Part shown: positions 54,752-63,635 of the stretch, in pieces
How the letters are laid out: each line of letters begins with the position of its first letter
Position numbering within the stretch: position 1 is the first letter of the stretch
Source of the DNA: a halophilic archaeon
GTDB taxonomy: Archaea; Halobacteriota; Halobacteria; Halobacteriales; Haladaptataceae
Assembly (NCBI GenBank): GCA_003298465.1
Contig: QNGA01000016.1
Span: forward strand, 9,858-73,857
DNA: 64,000 bases
Reading direction: 5' to 3'
Notes under the pieces: generated by a model
The model's input: only the letters and a program-made list of their open reading frames with translations
Databases searched by the model: none
What the model was told of the DNA's origin: nothing
Program-made: the position numbers and the translations under genes

Positions 54752-56518
54752 ATGGCTCACAAAAAGGAAGAATACAAGAACGGGATGTATGGTGACGAAG
54801 TTCGCGAGAAGATCATCGAGTTCGCCGATCGCGGCTGGGACTCGATCCCCGATGACGAACAGGAGAAGTGGTTCTCACGCTTCAAATTCTGGGGTATCTT
54901 CCATCAGCGGAGCGGGCAAGAAAGCTACTTCATGATGCGACTGACCAACTGCGGCGGCGTGCTCGAACCCGGTCAGCTACGAGCCATCGCAGAAGTAGCG
55001 AACGACTATGCGTCTGGTCCCGTTGACAACCCAGAATTCGGTGATGCGTGGATCGACTTCACTACACGTCAGTCGATTCAACTCCACTGGATCAACCTCG
55101 AAGATGTTCCCGAGATCTGGGAGCGACTCGAAGCCGTCGGCGTCAGTTCACGCTCCTCAGGCGGCGATACCATGCGGAATATCTCAGGCTGTCCCGTCGC
55201 TGGCAAAGCCGACGAATACGTCGACAGTCGGGAACTCCTCGACGATATTCAGGAGGGCATCCGCGGTGACGACGACCTCTGCAACATGCCCCGGAAGTTC
55301 AACATCTCTGTTACCGGCTGCCGTCAGGGCTGCGCTCAAGACTCGATCAACGACATCGGTCTCGAACCTGCGCACAAGTTCATCAACGGCGAAGAGGTCA
55401 AGGGATTTAACGTTCGTGTTGGTGGCGGCCTTGGTGGGCGCGAACCACGCCGGGCGCGATCGCTTGATCTGTTCGTCTGTCCCGAGCAAGCGTCCGAGAC
55501 CGTCAGAGCGTTTGTCGAACTGTATCACGATGAGGGAACCCGTCAGAATCGCTCGAAGAATCGCGCGCGCTTCTTCGTTGACGACTGGGGTACTGACAAA
55601 ATCCGCGATGCACTCGCCGAGCGTCTCGATTTCGACCTTGAACGCGCTGGTACAGACTTTCGCGGTGAATATACGTACAACGCCGGCCGCCCCTCGCAGC
55701 GTGGCGCGCACGATCACGTAGGGATCTACGACCAGAAGGATGATCAGAACTACGTCGGTCTGTCGGTGCCGGTCGGCCGGCTTCCCGCAGAGGAAGCAAT
55801 TGAACTAGCTGAGCTCGCTGAAACGTACGGGTCCGGTGAGGTCAGGCTGACTCGCCGTCAGAATCCCTTGATCATGGATGTTTCCAATGGTGATCTTGCG
55901 GCGCTACTGGACGAACCCCTGCTAGAGAAACATACTCCAGAGCCGAATCCCTTCACCCAGGGCGCGATGGCCTGTACTGGCACAGAGTTCTGCCCGCTCG
56001 CGTTGACTGAGACGAAAGCACGGATGGCTCGCATGCTCCGCTGGCTGCGAGACAACACTGAACTCCCAGACGACGTTGCCAGAATCAAGATCCACTACTC
56101 CGGTTGCACGGCAGACTGCGGCCAAGCGATGACAGCAGATATCGGCATCCAGGGGATGCGTGGCCGGAAAGACGGCGAGATGGTTGAGGCACTCGATATC
56201 GGTGTCGGCGGCGGCATCGGCGAAACCCCGTCGTTCATCGAATGGGTTCGCCAGCGCGTCCCCGCTGACGAGGTCCCGGGCATGCTTCGCAACCTTGTCG
56301 AGGCCTTCGCCGCCCTTCGAGAGGACGACCAGACGTTCCGGGAGTGGGTAGACGCCACCGGCCACGAAACCATCGTCGAACTCGCCGAGCCGGAGGAAGT
56401 TCAAGGCTATAACGACCCCTGCTTGAACGATGCCAAGCAATCGTGGTATCCGTTTGACGCTGGGACAAGTCCAGCACCGACAGCACATGACGGGACACCG
56501 ATCGAGGGGAGTGACTGA
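54752..56518 (+). CDS. nasD: Assimilatory ferredoxin-nitrite reductase (siroheme/4Fe-4S)
   Basis: 588 residues from the ATG at 54752. Two ferredoxin-like and two siroheme-binding halves: NISGCPVAGKADEYV, SVTGCRQGCAQDSIND, and near the C-terminus the cluster ligands C408-x5-C414 (CTGTEFC) and C452-x3-C456 (CTADC). It reduces nitrite to ammonium with six electrons from ferredoxin in the cytoplasm. Haloferax nasD is the best-known relative. First gene of the nitrate cluster; its stop overlaps the next start. The siroheme methyltransferase at 61541-62359 supplies the cofactor pathway. Confidence 0.95.
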   Translation: MAHKKEEYKNGMYGDEVREKIIEFADRGWDSIPDDEQEKWFSRFKFWGIFHQRSGQESYFMMRLTNCGGVLEPGQLRAIAEVANDYASGPVDNPEFGDAWIDFTTRQSIQLHWINLEDVPEIWERLEAVGVSSRSSGGDTMRNISGCPVAGKADEYVDSRELLDDIQEGIRGDDDLCNMPRKFNISVTGCRQGCAQDSINDIGLEPAHKFINGEEVKGFNVRVGGGLGGREPRRARSLDLFVCPEQASETVRAFVELYHDEGTRQNRSKNRARFFVDDWGTDKIRDALAERLDFDLERAGTDFRGEYTYNAGRPSQRGAHDHVGIYDQKDDQNYVGLSVPVGRLPAEEAIELAELAETYGSGEVRLTRRQNPLIMDVSNGDLAALLDEPLLEKHTPEPNPFTQGAMACTGTEFCPLALTETKARMARMLRWLRDNTELPDDVARIKIHYSGCTADCGQAMTADIGIQGMRGRKDGEMVEALDIGVGGGIGETPSFIEWVRQRVPADEVPGMLRNLVEAFAALREDDQTFREWVDATGHETIVELAEPEEVQGYNDPCLNDAKQSWYPFDAGTSPAPTAHDGTPIEGSD

Positions 56519-56817
56519 TGATGGCAGGACGCCTACTGGACGTCACCGCGTATACCACGCTCGATTACGTCGAAGCATCAGCGTATAGCTCCGACTGGAG
56601 TGAGGACGGGACAGCTGTCCTGGATGTTCGAACGCCAAAGGACACCCCCGAGACCGTAGCGCTCGACCTCGAACTCGATCCCACAGCAGTAGACGCTGTT
56701 GAATCTCACGCTCATAGCGTCTCCCTCACAACCGAGCAGGCGGAAACGCTGATAGCGGCATTGAAGACAGTGATCGAAGACGACGGAAGCGACCGGCCTG
56801 CCCGCTTGCAGAAATAA
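56518..56817 (+). CDS. DUF6360-family protein
   Basis: 99 residues; the ATG at 56518 overlaps the nitrite-reductase stop by one base. Sequence: RLLDVTAYTTLDYVEASAYS, TAVLDVRTPKDTPETVALDL and AHSVSLTTEQAETLIAALK match the haloarchaeal DUF6360 family, of unknown role. Its place inside the nitrate operon hints at an accessory task, though the family is also found elsewhere. Confidence 0.85.
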   Translation: MMAGRLLDVTAYTTLDYVEASAYSSDWSEDGTAVLDVRTPKDTPETVALDLELDPTAVDAVESHAHSVSLTTEQAETLIAALKTVIEDDGSDRPARLQK

Positions 56818-56830
56818 CCGGAGACGAGGC

Positions 56831-56938
56831 ATGAACGCACAACCAACCCCCACGATAGCACCAGCACCAGACCGTCCGCTTCCTGCCAGTGCGGGAGTGA
56901 ATCCCAGCTCCACTGGACAGGAGGTGAGTCTAGCGTGA
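56831..56938 (+). CDS. Small ORF, 35 aa, between DUF6360 and nitrate reductase
   Basis: ATG 56831 to TGA 56936-56938. Pro/Ala/Thr-rich (TPTIAPAPDRPLPA), no cysteine and no membrane segment. The stop overlaps the GTG start of the nitrate reductase (GTGA), the same overlap style as other genes in this operon, so its translation would couple to that gene. It may be a real small protein, a translation leader, or chance. Confidence 0.45.
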   Translation: MNAQPTPTIAPAPDRPLPASAGVNPSSTGQEVSLA

Positions 56939-59025
56939 CCGACTGGATCTCAACGACGTGTATGCGGTGTGCAGTCGGATGTGGACACGTTCAGCACGGT
57001 GCGGATATCGGATACGGCCTCGACACAGTCCGGGGCGACCCAGCCCACCCAGTGAATCGCGGCCTTGCCTGTCAGCGTGGCGTCAGCGAAACTGCTGACC
57101 CCAATGGCGAGTGGCTTACCCAACCCCTCATCCGTCGGAATGGCAGCCTCCAGAAGACGACCTGGGACATCGCCCTCACCACCGTCCTTGAGAAATTCGA
57201 CGAAATTTTGGACAATGACCGTGACGGGATTGCCGTTCTCGGAAGCGGCCAGCAAACCAACGAAGCCGCATACGCGCTCGGCAAACTCGCCCGTGGCGGC
57301 TTCGGCACCCAGTACTACGACGCCAATACCACGCTCTGCATGGCGAGCGCCGTCACCGCATACTACGACGCATTCGGCAGTGACGCACCGCCTCCAACCT
57401 ACGACGACATCCCTGCTGCAAAGCGGCACATAGTCTGGGGAGCAAATCCGGCTGTTGCCCATCCCGTTATGTTTCGATGGATCACTGACAGTGCCGACGA
57501 TGAGGATAGTTCGCTGCTTGTCGTTGATCCCGTCGAGACAGAGACCGCAGAGGCGGCTGACACCCACATTGACCTTGATCCAGGTGGTGACCTCAATCTG
57601 GCTCGTGCTGTTCTCGCCCACGCAGTCGATACAGACCGTGTTGACGAACCGTTCGTCGCCGACACGACGGTTGGCTTCAATGACCTGTGCGCCGAACTCC
57701 CCGATTCCTCGGTAGCGGCCGACCGCGCGGGCGTCCCCTTCGAGACCGTGGAGACGCTGGCAGCGGCCTTCGAGGACCAGACACTCGTCTATTGGGGGAT
57801 GGGTGTGAACCAGAGCAACCAGGGCACCGATACTGCCGGCGCGCTCATTGACCTGTGTCTTGCTACCGGAAACATTGGGCCAGGGAGTGGTCCGTTCTCG
57901 CTCACAGGACAGGCGAACTCGATGGGGACACGCGTCTGCTCCTCGAAGGGGACGTGGCCCGGCCATCGTGACTTCGAGAACCCCAAGGAACGCGACACCG
58001 TCGCAGCAGCCTGGGACGTCCCAGTTGAGCGTCTACCTGGGGACACTGGGCCAGGTCCCGTCAGAACGATCGACGCGATCGCCAATGGTCCCATAGAGGC
58101 AGTCTATGCAGTGGCAACAAATCCGGTAGCCGGTATGCCGGACGCGTCGGAGACGGCTCGCAATCTGGAGGATGTGTTCCTTGTCGTTCAAGACGCATTC
58201 CGTACGAAGACCACTGACCTCGCAGACATCGTTCTCCCAGCGGCGACCTGGGGCGAATCGAACGGCACAGCGATCAATATGGAGCGCACAGTATCGCGAG
58301 TCAGGCCTGCAACTGACCTTCCGGGGGGCGTTCGGACTGACCTTGATATTATTACGACGCTCGGAAATGCGTTAGCCGACGAGTTATTTGGAAATGCAGC
58401 AGACCCTGAGTCGATTTTCGCAGAGTTCACTGCGCTTACTGAGGGATCACTCGCCGACTGTTCCGGTATCAGCTACGACCGACTCGAGTCAGAACTCGCT
58501 GTCCGCTGGCCAGCACCTGACACCGAGACGAGTGCGGGATACCGATACTACGACGACGGCGACTATTCGTTCCCAACGCCTTCAGGAAACGCTCGGTTCA
58601 CCGGCGGGACGGGACAGCCAGTCCCCGAACCACCGACTGAAGACTACCCGCTGACGCTTACAACGGCGCGCAAGGCCGACGGCTACAATACGGGTGTGCG
58701 ATCACGGGCGTCACCTGACGATTCTGGGCCGCTCGTCGCCCGCATCCATCCCGAGACGGTTGAAACCCACCTCGACCCATCGAACGACGTCAAACCAACT
58801 CGCATTACTATCGAGTCACAACGGGGGAGCGTACCAATTCAGATCGAAGCGGACGACGCAATCCAGCCTGGCCTTGTGTGGTTGCCGATCCACCACCCTG
58901 CAACGAACGAGTTGACACTTCCTGAGACTGATCCACAGTCGGATGAACCACATCTCAAACAGTGTGCTGTTCGACTTGTTGCCGACCACGATATGATGGA
59001 GATTGCCGGCGGTGAGCGCGCATGA
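56935..59025 (+). CDS. nasA: Assimilatory nitrate reductase catalytic subunit (Mo-bisMGD, 4Fe-4S)
   Basis: 696 residues starting with GTG at 56935. The N-terminal 4Fe-4S site is C9-x2-C12-x3-C16 plus C46 (LACQRG). Molybdopterin-dinucleotide-binding segments follow: QQTNEAAYALGKLARGGFGT, ANTTLCMASAVTAYYDAFGS (with the Mo-ligand Cys region), LVYWGMGVNQSNQGTDTAGA, ATNPVAGMPDASETA and the C-terminal TTARKADGYNTGVRSRA. No signal peptide, so it is cytoplasmic, as expected for assimilation. Reduces nitrate to nitrite using ferredoxin. It overlaps the transporter start by 4 bases. Confidence 0.95.
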   Translation: MTDWISTTCMRCAVGCGHVQHGADIGYGLDTVRGDPAHPVNRGLACQRGVSETADPNGEWLTQPLIRRNGSLQKTTWDIALTTVLEKFDEILDNDRDGIAVLGSGQQTNEAAYALGKLARGGFGTQYYDANTTLCMASAVTAYYDAFGSDAPPPTYDDIPAAKRHIVWGANPAVAHPVMFRWITDSADDEDSSLLVVDPVETETAEAADTHIDLDPGGDLNLARAVLAHAVDTDRVDEPFVADTTVGFNDLCAELPDSSVAADRAGVPFETVETLAAAFEDQTLVYWGMGVNQSNQGTDTAGALIDLCLATGNIGPGSGPFSLTGQANSMGTRVCSSKGTWPGHRDFENPKERDTVAAAWDVPVERLPGDTGPGPVRTIDAIANGPIEAVYAVATNPVAGMPDASETARNLEDVFLVVQDAFRTKTTDLADIVLPAATWGESNGTAINMERTVSRVRPATDLPGGVRTDLDIITTLGNALADELFGNAADPESIFAEFTALTEGSLADCSGISYDRLESELAVRWPAPDTETSAGYRYYDDGDYSFPTPSGNARFTGGTGQPVPEPPTEDYPLTLTTARKADGYNTGVRSRASPDDSGPLVARIHPETVETHLDPSNDVKPTRITIESQRGSVPIQIEADDAIQPGLVWLPIHHPATNELTLPETDPQSDEPHLKQCAVRLVADHDMMEIAGGERA

Positions 59026-60359
59026 CGAACAAAATCGAACAACTGATCATCGCTACTGTGGGGTTCTTCTGGGCGTTCCTCATGTGGTTCTCGACAGCGT
59101 CTTTCAGTCCGAGCATCGGCGAGTTCTACGGCCTCACGACCGGCCAACTCGCCTTGCTTGCCAGCTCAGCTATTTGGCTGGCCCCGCCCGGGCGAGTGCT
59201 TGCCGGGTGGGCTGCCGACCGGCTTGGCGCCCACAATGTCTTCGCAATTATCCTCGCATATTCGGGGATTATGAGTATCGCCTCCTCATTCGCCACGTCC
59301 TACAACATACTCTTCATCGAACGGCTAATCGTCGCCTCCGCGGGGATTAGCTTCGTTGTCGGCATCCAACACGTCGCCCAATGGTTTGACGAACACGAAA
59401 TCGGCACTGCAGAAGGCCTCTACGCTGGAACTGGCAATGCCGGGGCGGGTGTTGGCGCACTCGTGCTCCCTCGTATGTATGAGACAAATTTCTCGGACGC
59501 TTTTCTCCATCTCGGCATTGTCGCGCTCGTCATCGCCGTCGTCTACAAGTGGCGGGGAGAGCCCGCACGAGATATTGAGACAGCGCAAACAGCGAAGCAA
59601 AACACCTCGCTCGGCGATACCCTGTTCGTCTGGACGCGGTATGCCGCAATCGGACTCATGCTGGCCTACGCAATGTCATTCGGACTGGAGATTGCCATGA
59701 ACTCGTGGCTGCCAAGCTACTATGCCGAAGGCTTCGACGGAGCACTCGGTGACCTCGGATTCACAGGAACAGCAGCAATTCAGACTGCGGCCGGGACGTT
59801 CGCGGCAGTCCAGTCGTTCAACGCCTCGCTCTTCAGGCCATTTTCGGGATACATGTCTGATCTCTGGCAGCGTAAAGGCTGGACACCCTACCCGTTCCTC
59901 GCGTCGACGCAGGACTACTCGCCGCGCGTTCACTGGCTGATGACTGCGCTCGTCCTCATTACACTCGCAATGGTCGCGCTCACTCTCGTCGGACTAGCAG
60001 GCATTCTGCCAGCGTCTGTAGTCATACTCGCGATCTTCGGCGTCACCGTCAGCTTCGGCACTGGCGGCGTCTTCGCCATCGTACCAATGCTATTCAAAGA
60101 CCGCCCCGGTACAGCGTCCGGGTTTATCGGCGGTGTTTCAACCAGTGGCGGAATTGTCTATCCGCTCGTCTACGGCTACGTTCCAAACATCCACATGGGC
60201 TACGCCGTCGTTGCACTCGTCTTCTTCGTACCATTCATCTTATTCTATGTGCGGGTAATGCGCTACGAGGACGACCCCCGCGACCATGGTATTGGATCCG
60301 CACGTCGGTGGCTCGACGATGATCGGAGTCCGACTCCTCCACTGGGAGGTGATGACTAA
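59022..60359 (+). CDS. nasB: Nitrate/nitrite MFS transporter (NarK/NNP type)
   Basis: 445 residues; ATG at 59022 overlaps the nitrate-reductase stop (ATGA). About 12 membrane segments. The nitrate signature GLYAGTGNAGAGVGALVLP occurs in TM5 and a second glycine-rich SGFIGGVSTSGGIVYPL in TM11; GRVLAGWAADRLGAHN is the loop 2-3 motif with the nitrate-contacting Arg nearby. It imports nitrate (or exchanges nitrite) for the reductase encoded just before. Haloferax calls this position nasB. Confidence 0.93.
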   Translation: MTNKIEQLIIATVGFFWAFLMWFSTASFSPSIGEFYGLTTGQLALLASSAIWLAPPGRVLAGWAADRLGAHNVFAIILAYSGIMSIASSFATSYNILFIERLIVASAGISFVVGIQHVAQWFDEHEIGTAEGLYAGTGNAGAGVGALVLPRMYETNFSDAFLHLGIVALVIAVVYKWRGEPARDIETAQTAKQNTSLGDTLFVWTRYAAIGLMLAYAMSFGLEIAMNSWLPSYYAEGFDGALGDLGFTGTAAIQTAAGTFAAVQSFNASLFRPFSGYMSDLWQRKGWTPYPFLASTQDYSPRVHWLMTALVLITLAMVALTLVGLAGILPASVVILAIFGVTVSFGTGGVFAIVPMLFKDRPGTASGFIGGVSTSGGIVYPLVYGYVPNIHMGYAVVALVFFVPFILFYVRVMRYEDDPRDHGIGSARRWLDDDRSPTPPLGGDD

Positions 60360-60487
60360 TGGCAGAATACGACTCCTGGTACACGTGGGGGAAGGTCGTC
60401 CTATACGCCGAGATGACGATTGCAATCTGCCTCACGGTCTTCGCATTCTACATGGCGTTCACCGGCCGAGCAGGATTTCTCACCTAA
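60359..60487 (+). CDS. 42-residue single-TM membrane protein in nitrate operon
   Basis: ATG at 60359-60361 overlaps the transporter stop (TAATG). A short cytoplasmic or external segment YDSWYTWGKVVLYAEM is followed by one hydrophobic helix TIAICLTVFAFYMAF and a short tail. The MobA start is only 2 bases after its stop. The coupling on both sides and the clean helix make this a likely real gene, perhaps a small subunit or stabiliser of the nitrate transporter. Not recognised as a named family. Confidence 0.7.
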   Translation: MAEYDSWYTWGKVVLYAEMTIAICLTVFAFYMAFTGRAGFLT

Positions 60488-60489
60488 GA

Positions 60490-61089
60490 ATGCGGTCCGG
60501 GATTATCCTCGCAGGCGGGCAGTCAAAGCGCTTCGGCGAACAAGATAAGGCATTGGCCGAGCTTGACGGCAAGCCATTGGTGCGTCACGTTGCTGACCGT
60601 ATGACTCCCGTCGTTGATGAGCTCGTGGTGAACTGTCGCGCTGAGCAGGTCAATGCATTCCGGCATGCCCTTGACGATGCGGCAATCGCTCCACGCTTCG
60701 CAGTTGACGCTGTTCCCGGCTGCGGTCCAGTCGCAGGGATGGCAACCGGACTCCAAGACACGACCGCGTCTATGGCTCTTGTGACGGCCTGCGATATGCC
60801 GTCCCTTGATTCAGATTTCCTTGAGTCGTTGTTCGATGACGCCCACAGCCATGCTGGTGCTGTTCCAATATTTAATGGGTATCGACAACCACTCTGCGCA
60901 GTCTACCGTGTACCTCTGATGATTGAGGCCTGTCACGCTAGTCACTCTTCGGACCCAACCCGGCTTCAGGCTGTGTTGGACCGACTAGATCCGGTCCTCA
61001 TCTCAGAGGACGAAGTCCGCGCACGAACGACAGCCACCACGTTCAAAAACGTGAACACACAGATTGATCTCCAAGCTATCGACACCTAA
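60490..61089 (+). CDS. mobA: Molybdenum cofactor guanylyltransferase MobA (NasC position)
   Basis: 199 residues from the ATG at 60490, two bases after the small membrane gene. GTP-binding/nucleotidyltransferase motifs: GIILAGGQSKRFGEQDKALA, PGCGPVAGMATGLQ, ALVTACDMPSLDSDFL and FNGYRQPLCAVYRV. MobA attaches GMP to molybdopterin to make the bis-MGD that the nitrate reductase uses, which explains its presence in this operon. Last gene of the cluster. Confidence 0.93.
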   Translation: MRSGIILAGGQSKRFGEQDKALAELDGKPLVRHVADRMTPVVDELVVNCRAEQVNAFRHALDDAAIAPRFAVDAVPGCGPVAGMATGLQDTTASMALVTACDMPSLDSDFLESLFDDAHSHAGAVPIFNGYRQPLCAVYRVPLMIEACHASHSSDPTRLQAVLDRLDPVLISEDEVRARTTATTFKNVNTQIDLQAIDT

Positions 61090-61540
61090 CGGAATATTGA
61101 GGTGGCGATCTTCGCTCTTTCCTGGCTCGACCACTCAGAGCTTCTTCTGGTACACCACTTCGCTGACTAGCTACTGCTCCGCTTGCTTCCTGATGCTGGC
61201 AGCTGCAGGCGTCAAGTTGTATCTGAGAAAAGCACCTATTTAACATCCCTATCGGATTATTATTCTCAATCTATTATCCATATGGGTGTAGAACGAGGAA
61301 ATAAATTACGGAAGTGCGAGGAGAAAGCCCCGCGCTTTAGGGCGGGAGGATGTCAGGGAGACTTGCTCGTCCGTTATTTAACAGGGAATTCACGAGTTCT
61401 GAATCGAGATTCTTATACGTCATTGCTCGTCCAAGGCTCTCCATGCGCTAAAATTTTCGAATGAATGGAATACGGCTTGAAAATGCGAAACAACACTAAA
61501 TTTAAGACAGCTGTAGTGACTGTGTTCTTCCGTTCACTCG
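61090..61540. other. A/T-rich intergenic gap, 451 bp, with transposon-end relic
   Basis: Between the convergent MobA and SUMT genes. GC falls well below the flanks. It holds the IS200/IS605-type end at 61313-61360; otherwise no coding-like frame. Confidence 0.55.
61313..61360 (+). mobile_element. Relic of an IS200/IS605-type (TnpB) element end
   Basis: GAGGAGAAAGCCCCGCGCTTTAG and the next 18 bases contain the hairpin CCCGC-GCTTTAGG-GCGGG followed by AGGATGTCAG. This matches in character the conserved right end and omega-RNA scaffold that lies at the 3' end of tnpB in haloarchaeal IS605-family elements. No tnpB or tnpA sequence is seen within 200 bases on either side, so only a solo end remains. 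Confidence 0.45.
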
Positions 61541-62359
61541 TCATTCCGATCCTTTGTCCGAGGCAGTCGTACTCGACGGTCCACCGTGTGTGGCGGTCGC
61601 GCCTTGAAGACAGTCGACCACCCGCTCGCGCACGCCCACCACGTCGCCGAACACAGTCGCTGCCGGCGGTTCAATACCGACCTCACTACTGCGCTCGGCG
61701 ATGGTTCCAACTGTCCCGGTGACGGTGAAATCGTCCTCGCAGGTCGCCTGCTCGACCACCGCTGCCGGGGTATCGACCGGCACGCCCTGGTCTTGGAGCG
61801 CCAGCGCGTTGTCGGCCATCCGGCCGACGCCCATCAGGATGACGAGCGTGCCGCCAGCGACGACGCAGTCGGCGAGCGCCGACCAGTCGATGGCGCTCTC
61901 GTCCTTGGTCGGGTCCTCGTGGCCGGTGACAACCGTAAGACTGGAAGCGTGTTCGCGGTGGGTCACCGGAATGCCGGCGACTTCCGGCGCAGCGATGGCG
62001 CTTGTGACCCCCGGAACTACTTCGAAGGGGACGCCCTCACGAGCGAGGTGTTCAGTCTCCTCGCCGCCACGTCCGAAGATGGTCGGGTCGCCGCCTTTCA
62101 GTCGGACTACGTCATTTCCCTTGCGGGCCTTGCGGACCATCAGGCGGTTGATCTCTTCCTGAGTTGTCCGCTCGCCGTTTGGGTTCTTTCCAACATCGAT
62201 ACACTCTGTCTTGTCGGCGTACCGGTCGATGATGCTGTCGCCTACGAGCGCGTCGTGGAGGACGACGTCGGCGGTTTCGAGTACCCGCGCTGCCTTTACC
62301 GTCAGCAGTTCGGGGTCGCCCGGACCTGCGCCGACGAGGTACACCGTTCCCTGGTACAT
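61541..62359 (-). CDS. cobA: Uroporphyrinogen-III C-methyltransferase (SUMT)
   Basis: 272 residues from the ATG at 62357-62359 (a GTG 18 bases upstream is less likely). Signature YLVGAGPGDPELLTVKA (SAM-binding loop), LVGDSIIDRY, VVRLKGGDPTIFGRGGEE and VPGVTSAIAAPEVAGIPVTH are all present. It methylates uroporphyrinogen III to precorrin-2, the entry to siroheme and cobalamin. Next to the nitrate cluster its likely duty is siroheme for the nitrite reductase. Transcribed toward the cluster, so not part of its operon. Confidence 0.93.
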   Translation of the reverse strand: MYQGTVYLVGAGPGDPELLTVKAARVLETADVVLHDALVGDSIIDRYADKTECIDVGKNPNGERTTQEEINRLMVRKARKGNDVVRLKGGDPTIFGRGGEETEHLAREGVPFEVVPGVTSAIAAPEVAGIPVTHREHASSLTVVTGHEDPTKDESAIDWSALADCVVAGGTLVILMGVGRMADNALALQDQGVPVDTPAAVVEQATCEDDFTVTGTVGTIAERSSEVGIEPPAATVFGDVVGVRERVVDCLQGATATHGGPSSTTASDKGSE

Positions 62360-62737
62360 GCTAGTCGATTTGCTCACGAATTACATTTCGGCAGTACATC
62401 GAATGCAAACATTGATATTCTAACTAGATGTTCGACATATTCATGCAGACTTCCCTTTCTTTGGATCTTCTTCACAGTATAACTACTCAATAGCGTACTA
62501 TAAAACAGTAACTGTTGAACATATACAATAATCCATTGATTTAGTGGCCATATGAGAAAGTGCGTTGCGGAGGTAGATATTTGATATGAGAATGACTTAA
62601 TTTTCTAACTCATTAATTATAATCTATGGGATCATCAAAAATGAAGGTGAACGCGATACAGAAACGTCGTGATGAAATCGAAAAGAAGTGAACTGTGTTG
62701 GCCTGTTCTTGCCGACACAACCACTCTAGTCGCCTTA
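62360..62737. other. A/T-rich gap, 378 bp, with a 21-codon ORF
   Basis: Low GC. On the + strand 62626-62691 reads a 21-residue basic peptide (MGSSKMKVNAIQKRRDEIEK). No promoter signal or family; probably chance. Confidence 0.4.
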
Positions 62738-63271
62738 TTATTGCTCTTTCGGCTCAGCTGGGACAATTATTTCCTCAAGCTGAAGAATGAGAATATTGTT
62801 CGGGGCGTCTTTGCCATCGATAGCGCCCTTGACAACGAGTTCCGATAGTGGCGTCGGCCCGACTGTCACCGTATCTCCTTCTTCAAAATCGCTGATGGTG
62901 CCTTGGAGGTGAATTTCAGCACGGCATTTTTGAGGATGGTGAACGTTTGAGAGATCAATTTCTTCGACATTCATGTCCGTGACACGCTCATCGTTGTGGA
63001 AGAGAGGGACTGAGGCTGGCTCATCCATCTCCTGGATATCCAGAACCTCATAGGCAGTAGATGTCGGCTTGTACCCGCCTTTCGGCCCAGGAACACCCTG
63101 TACAAGCTGGAGTGCTTTGAGGCTCTGCATCTGATTCCGGATTGTTCCGGGATTACGATTGACCTCCTCGGCAATCAACTCGCCTTTTACTGCATCTTCT
63201 GAGACGCGATAAAGATTCGTGAGGGCAGTGAGTATCGTTTGCTGACTTGATGTGAGTTCGATCGATGACAT
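62738..63271 (-). CDS. Rrf2-like winged-helix regulator with C-terminal ligand domain
   Basis: 177 residues from the ATG at 63269-63271; GATTTAAACA (complement of about 63292-63301) is about 25-30 bases above, a leaderless start. N-terminal winged helix, residues about 1-75 (SSQQTILTALTNLYRVSEDA, LIAEEVNRNPGTIRNQMQSL, GPKGGYKPTSTAYEVL). C-terminal 95 residues (VEEIDLSNVHHPQKCRAEIH, GDTVTVGPTPLSELVVKGAI) are a conserved haloarchaeal beta domain. A transcription factor sensing an unknown signal; nitrate genes are its nearest metabolic neighbours. Confidence 0.8.
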   Translation of the reverse strand: MSSIELTSSQQTILTALTNLYRVSEDAVKGELIAEEVNRNPGTIRNQMQSLKALQLVQGVPGPKGGYKPTSTAYEVLDIQEMDEPASVPLFHNDERVTDMNVEEIDLSNVHHPQKCRAEIHLQGTISDFEEGDTVTVGPTPLSELVVKGAIDGKDAPNNILILQLEEIIVPAEPKEQ

Positions 63272-63635
63272 ACAGCCACTTCGCAGCTACTATGTTTAAA
63301 TCTGGCGTATTAAGCTCTGTACTCCCCATACAAACCATCAGAATATATATTCTATAAGGATATAGTGCGTTCCTATCTATTTTACTATCACGGCAATCGG
63401 TAGATCAGAAAACCACTGACCCAAAGGGTGGCTCTAATCACTCTCGGAGTAGACAGTTGGTATCTCCGCGGTGTACACGGTTGTGGCCAGAGCAAAAAGG
63501 ATACTCATATCAAGGAGAAAACGACCCGTCTCAAGAACAGTCAACAGCAACTCCAATCGACTATACTTCGTCTATTTGAAGGGTTCATTGCTCAGTCAGA
63601 AACGTCGAAATAGATCGCGATCAAGGTCAGTTCTC
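63272..63635. other. Intergenic gap, 364 bp, with 14-bp A/T palindrome
   Basis: Contains the palindrome at 63340-63353 and a 61-codon + strand frame (63428-63613) with protein-like ending NSQQQLQSTILRLFEGFIAQ but no start signal; not called. Confidence 0.45.
63340..63353. promoter_or_regulatory. 14-bp palindrome AGAATATATATTCT
   Basis: A perfect palindrome 69 bases above the Rrf2-like start. Being A/T-rich it may be partly a promoter element; a regulatory role is possible but weakly supported. Confidence 0.3.
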
